Positions 8,111 to 10,735 of a DNA stretch of 10,735 bases are shown here, in pieces. Numbering within the stretch: position 1 is the first letter of the stretch; every line of letters starts with the position of its first letter. The DNA comes from an uncultured Lachnospiraceae bacterium (GTDB lineage: Bacteria > Bacillota > Clostridia > Lachnospirales > Lachnospiraceae). A program made the position numbers and the translations under genes. The notes below the pieces were generated by a model. That model ran no database searches and was not told the origin of the DNA. It saw only the letters and a program-made list of their open reading frames with translations. The stretch lies in the NCBI GenBank assembly GCA_958405355.1, contig CATYEA010000047.1, forward strand, positions 1 to 10,735, given 5' to 3'.

Positions 8111-8155
8111 TTTCATGCCTTTCACTTCAACTTAATAACTAAGAAACCACTTTAA

Positions 8156-8184
8156 ATTATAGCGGATTTTCATATAAAACACAA
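8156..8184 (-). promoter_or_regulatory. Promoter of the xpaC-telA-uvrA run
   Basis: On the minus strand a perfect TATAAT (8161-8156) lies 17 bases after TTGTGT (8184-8179), which matches TTG of the -35 consensus. Transcription would start near 8149, about 40 bases before the xpaC start. The -35 box falls within the T-rich tail of the upstream terminator, so the two elements are nested. This is the only clear promoter seen before uvrA. Confidence 0.7.
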
Positions 8185-8217
8185 GAGCCTGCGAACAAAT
8201 GTTTTTGTCCGCAGGCT
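8176..8217 (-). terminator. Intrinsic terminator of the tal-tkt operon
   Basis: The arms 8186-8199 and 8204-8217 form a 14-bp stem around a four-base loop. On the minus strand the only non-Watson-Crick pair is a G-U wobble (A-C mismatch on the plus strand), so the element is directional. The base of the stem is GC-rich (AGCCTGCG) and is followed by CTTGTGTTTT. The T tract is interrupted but adequate. It begins 24 bases after the tktC stop. Confidence 0.85.
8192..8205. promoter_or_regulatory. LexA (DinR) box-like sequence
   Basis: The plus strand reads CGAACAAATGTTTT. It matches the Firmicute LexA/DinR consensus CGAAC-RNRY-GTTYC at 13 of 14 positions, failing only at the last base. It lies 7 bp upstream of the -35 box of the promoter leading to xpaC, telA and uvrA, and uvrA is a typical SOS gene. 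It also overlaps the loop and inner stem of the tkt terminator, so the match might be fortuitous, and SOS boxes normally overlap the promoter more closely. Confidence 0.4.
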
Positions 8218-8241
8218 GTACTTTGATTATCTCAATTTATC

Positions 8242-9180
8242 TTATAAAGACGCTTTAATCTTCTTGTAAATGCCTTCTGCATCCAGGCCATATTTGTGAA
8301 TTAATTCTACGGCCGGTCCGGATTCACCGTAAGTGTCTTCCACACCGATTTTTGTCACTTTTGTCGGCTGCTGAGCTGATAATGTATCACATACTGCACT
8401 GCCAAGACCGCCGATAATGGAATGTTCCTCTACTGTGAAAATACGGCCGGTTTCTTTTGCTGCCTTTACAACCAGTTCCTCATCCAGAGGTTTAATCGTA
8501 TGAATATTGATGACTCTGGCATCAATGCCGTCCGCTGCCAGCATTTTTGCAGCTTCCAGAGATTCGGAAACACAAAGCCCGGTAGCAATGATCGTCATGT
8601 CCTTGCCGTCTTTTAAAGTAATACCTTTACCGATTTCAAATTTATAATCCGGATTATCATTGATGACCGGAACAGCTAAACGTCCAAACCGCATGTACAC
8701 CGGACCTTCATGCTCATAGGCTGCAAATACAGCAGCTTTTGCTTCCACATCATCAGCCGGATTGATAACAACCATTCCCGGAATGGTCCGCATCAAAGCA
8801 ATATCTTCATTACACTGATGGGTTGCGCCGTCTTCACCAACAGAGATACCTGCATGGGTCGCGCCAATTTTCACATTCAGCTTCGGATAGCCGATCGAAT
8901 TACGGATCTGTTCAAAAGCACGTCCGGCCGCAAACATAGCAAAGGTACTTGCGAAAGGTACTTTGCCTGTAGCTGCCAGCCCGGCCGCAATACCCATCAT
9001 ATTGCTTTCAGCAATACCGCAGTCGATATGACGTTCCGGATATGCTTTCTTAAATACACCGGTTTTTGTAGCTGCAGCAAGGTCTGCATCCAGAACCACC
9101 AGATTTTCATGTTTTGCGCCAAGCTCTGTCAGCGCATTACCATAACTTTCTCTTGTTGCGATTTTCTTTACTTCTGACAC
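8242..9180 (-). CDS. tktC: Transketolase, C-terminal subunit
   Basis: This is the second half of a split transketolase, with 312 residues covering the pyrimidine-binding (PYR) domain and the C-terminal transketolase domain. With the N-terminal subunit it transfers two-carbon ketol units in the non-oxidative pentose phosphate pathway. The catalytic glutamate that activates thiamine diphosphate is Glu58 in CGIAESNM. The conserved GEDGATHQ lies at 115-122, and the C-terminal domain carries TVEEHSIIGGLG. The start is a GTG at 9180 with AGGTGA upstream at good spacing; no ATG fits nearby. It overlaps the end of the tktN frame by 13 bases, which points to translational coupling and equal subunit amounts. 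A strong terminator follows. DXP synthase, a relative, is excluded because it is one longer chain with a different motif order. Confidence 0.95.
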   Translation of the reverse strand: MSEVKKIATRESYGNALTELGAKHENLVVLDADLAAATKTGVFKKAYPERHIDCGIAESNMMGIAAGLAATGKVPFASTFAMFAAGRAFEQIRNSIGYPKLNVKIGATHAGISVGEDGATHQCNEDIALMRTIPGMVVINPADDVEAKAAVFAAYEHEGPVYMRFGRLAVPVINDNPDYKFEIGKGITLKDGKDMTIIATGLCVSESLEAAKMLAADGIDARVINIHTIKPLDEELVVKAAKETGRIFTVEEHSIIGGLGSAVCDTLSAQQPTKVTKIGVEDTYGESGPAVELIHKYGLDAEGIYKKIKASL

Positions 9181-10007
9181 AGTGCTTCACCTACTTTCTC
9201 CAAATCTTCCATAGCAACTTTGTACTGTTCATCATTTGGTGCAGTACCATGCCAGCTTGCCTGATTTTCCATGAAGGAAACGCCTTTGCCCTTTACAGTC
9301 TTTGCAATGATTGCTGTCGGCATTCCTTTGGTTGCCCGTGCTTCTGCAAATGCAGCGGCAATCTGTTCAAAGTCGTGACCATCGATATTGATCACATGGA
9401 AATTAAATGCTTCGAATTTTTTATCAATTGGATACGGAGAACATACATCTGCAATATTCCCGTCAATCTGAAGACCGTTATTATCTACGATAACAACAAG
9501 GTTATCCAGTTTCCGTGCGCCTGCAAACATGGCTGCTTCCCAGACCTGGCCTTCCTGGATCTCACCATCACCAAGAAGTGTGTATACACGGTAAGAATCA
9601 TCACTTAATTTTGCGGATAACGCCATACCTACAGCCGCAGAAATTCCCTGTCCCAGGGAACCGCTGGACATATCAACACCCGGAATGTGCTTTTTATCCG
9701 GATGTCCCTGAAGGTAAGAACCAACTTTACGAAGCGTGGTCAGATCTTCTACCGGGAAAAATCCTTTATGAGCCAATGTGGAATAGTAACCTGGAGCCAC
9801 ATGACCTTTTGATAATACAAAACGGTCTCTGTCTTCTTTATCCGGCTGTTTCGGGTCCACGTTCATCTCTTCAAAATAAAGATATGTGAAAATATCTGCT
9901 GCAGATAAGGAACCGCCCGGATGTCCGGATTTTGCACTGTGTACAGCCGTCACAATACCCTTGCGGATATCATTGGCCATCTTCTGAAGTTCTATTGTAT
10001 TCATCAT
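9168..10007 (-). CDS. tktN: Transketolase, N-terminal subunit
   Basis: This is the first half of the split transketolase, with 279 residues forming the thiamine diphosphate pyrophosphate-binding domain. His29 lies in SGHPGG and His69 in KGHVAPG. The cofactor motif runs from GDGE (146-149) to NN (176-177), binding the metal and diphosphate. The protein stops where single-chain transketolases pass into the PYR domain, and that domain is supplied by the overlapping downstream gene. Two adjacent ATG codons (10007 and 10004) are possible starts. AAAAGG suits the first with eight bases of spacing, while AGG suits the second, so the call could be off by one codon. It is separated from the transaldolase gene by 74 bases holding a stable hairpin but no promoter I can see, so it is probably in the same operon. 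Confidence 0.95.
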   Translation of the reverse strand: MMNTIELQKMANDIRKGIVTAVHSAKSGHPGGSLSAADIFTYLYFEEMNVDPKQPDKEDRDRFVLSKGHVAPGYYSTLAHKGFFPVEDLTTLRKVGSYLQGHPDKKHIPGVDMSSGSLGQGISAAVGMALSAKLSDDSYRVYTLLGDGEIQEGQVWEAAMFAGARKLDNLVVIVDNNGLQIDGNIADVCSPYPIDKKFEAFNFHVINIDGHDFEQIAAAFAEARATKGMPTAIIAKTVKGKGVSFMENQASWHGTAPNDEQYKVAMEDLEKVGEALCQK

Positions 10008-10026
10008 TTAACCTGCCTTTTCTTCA

Positions 10027-10059
10027 TAGGAATAGCGGGATGTCCCCGCTATTCTCCTA
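10027..10059 (-). other. Intergenic hairpin between tal and tktN
   Basis: AATAGCGGG (10031-10039) pairs perfectly with CCCGCTATT (10045-10053) around a five-base loop. TAGG/CCTA (10027-10030 with 10056-10059) extends the stem across a two-base bulge. No T run follows on the minus strand, so it is not a standard terminator. Within an operon such a stem more often marks an RNA processing or stability element, letting tal and tkt messages accumulate to different levels. Confidence 0.55.
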
Positions 10060-10081
10060 GTATCGTTACATATGAAATAGA

Positions 10082-10735
10082 TTATTCACCAAATACAGCC
10101 TTATAATCTGCCTGGAACTTTTCAATACCCTGATCTGTCAATGGATGTTTGATCATCTGCTCGATAACACTGTATGGAACCGTAGCGATGTCAGCTCCTG
10201 CAAGTGCACAGTCGATTACATGAATCGGATGACGAACGCTGGCTGCGATAATTTCTGTCTCGATACCGGCAACAGCAAAAATTTCGGAGATTGTACGGAT
10301 TAAATCAATGCCTGGTGTGGAAATATCATCCAGTCTGCCAAGGAACGGAGATACATAAGTTGCACCTGCTCTTGCTGCCAGTAATGCCTGGTTTGCTGTA
10401 AAAATCAAAGTAACGTTTGTTTTGATGCCTTCAGAAGACAGTACTTTACATGCTTTTAAACCTTCTGCTGTCATAGGAATTTTAACAACCATGTTTGGAT
10501 GAATAGCAGCAATAGCACGTCCTTCTGCAATCATTCCTTCTGCATCCGTTGTTGTTGCTTTAACTTCACCGCTGATCGGTCCGTCAACGATAGACGCGAT
10601 TTCAGCAATGACTTCTTCAAAGACACGGCCTTCCTTTGCAATTAAAGATGGGTTTGTTGTTACACCGCAGATAACACCCATGTCGTTTGCTTTCTTAATA
10701 TCATCGACTTTCGCTGTGTCAATAAAAAATTTCAT
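10082..10735 (-). CDS. tal: Transaldolase (short TalC/FSA-type)
   Basis: Transfers a dihydroxyacetone unit between sugar phosphates in the non-oxidative pentose phosphate pathway. The protein is complete at 217 residues, typical of the short TalC/fructose-6-phosphate aldolase subfamily, and its ATG is the last base triplet of the window, so its promoter and ribosome binding site lie outside. The Schiff-base lysine is Lys85 in [15 protein letters not shown] (24-31) is the other hallmark. The family splits into aldolases and true transaldolases by two positions. Here Glu57 aligns with the Gln59 of E. coli FsaA, and Phe131 replaces its Tyr131. Both are the transaldolase state, as in TalB (Glu96, Phe178), so I infer transaldolase rather than aldolase. 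The two transketolase genes downstream fit that role. Confidence 0.93.
   Translation of the reverse strand: MKFFIDTAKVDDIKKANDMGVICGVTTNPSLIAKEGRVFEEVIAEIASIVDGPISGEVKATTTDAEGMIAEGRAIAAIHPNMVVKIPMTAEGLKACKVLSSEGIKTNVTLIFTANQALLAARAGATYVSPFLGRLDDISTPGIDLIRTISEIFAVAGIETEIIAASVRHPIHVIDCALAGADIATVPYSVIEQMIKHPLTDQGIEKFQADYKAVFGE

Noticed and set aside
8111..8125. Upstream GTG (8125) or ATG (8116) as the xpaC start
   Set aside because: Both sit within or too near the AAAGG ribosome binding site; the ATG at 8110 has the proper seven-base spacing.
1..10735. CRISPR array, tRNA, rRNA, transposase, toxin-antitoxin or defence genes
   Set aside because: Both strands were read for them and nothing supports any; almost all of the DNA is explained by conserved housekeeping genes.

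Overview
The window reads as a housekeeping stretch of a Clostridia chromosome, probably a Lachnospiraceae-like gut Firmicute. The reasons are a moderate GC content, strong AGGAGG-type ribosome binding sites, a split two-subunit transketolase beside a short TalC-type transaldolase, an xpaC-telA pair, and a full-length UvrA of the usual bacterial length. The species-level guess is inference. Every convincing gene lies on the minus strand, so transcription runs from high to low coordinates.

In transcription order the first unit is a transaldolase gene (complete, starting at the last base of the window), then tktN and tktC, which encode the two halves of transketolase. Together they cover the non-oxidative pentose phosphate interconversions. 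The unit ends in a strong hairpin terminator at 8186-8217. A promoter follows at once, its -35 box sitting in the U-tract of that terminator, and a LexA-box-like sequence lies just upstream. It opens a second run: xpaC (membrane protein), telA (toxic anion resistance family), a broken lipoprotein/sugar-binding-protein remnant with an in-frame amber stop, and uvrA (nucleotide excision repair). The spacing (41 nt, 1-nt overlap, 28 nt) fits one operon.

A 305-bp gap separates uvrA from guaA. It holds a promoter candidate and a nested set of helices (about 2032-2160, minus strand) ending in a U run ahead of the guaA ribosome binding site. This looks like a structured leader or small RNA and matches no riboswitch class I can recognise by eye. 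guaA (GMP synthetase) ends in a very good intrinsic terminator at 323-362. The remaining 300 bases at the left edge show no gene but carry several short direct repeats. The 3' end of guaA is a known integration hotspot for genomic islands, so an old integration scar is possible but unproven.

I found no CRISPR array, tRNA, rRNA, transposase or clear new defence system. The items most worth a second look are the guaA leader RNA, the LexA-like box ahead of the operon containing uvrA, and the amber-interrupted lipoprotein gene.
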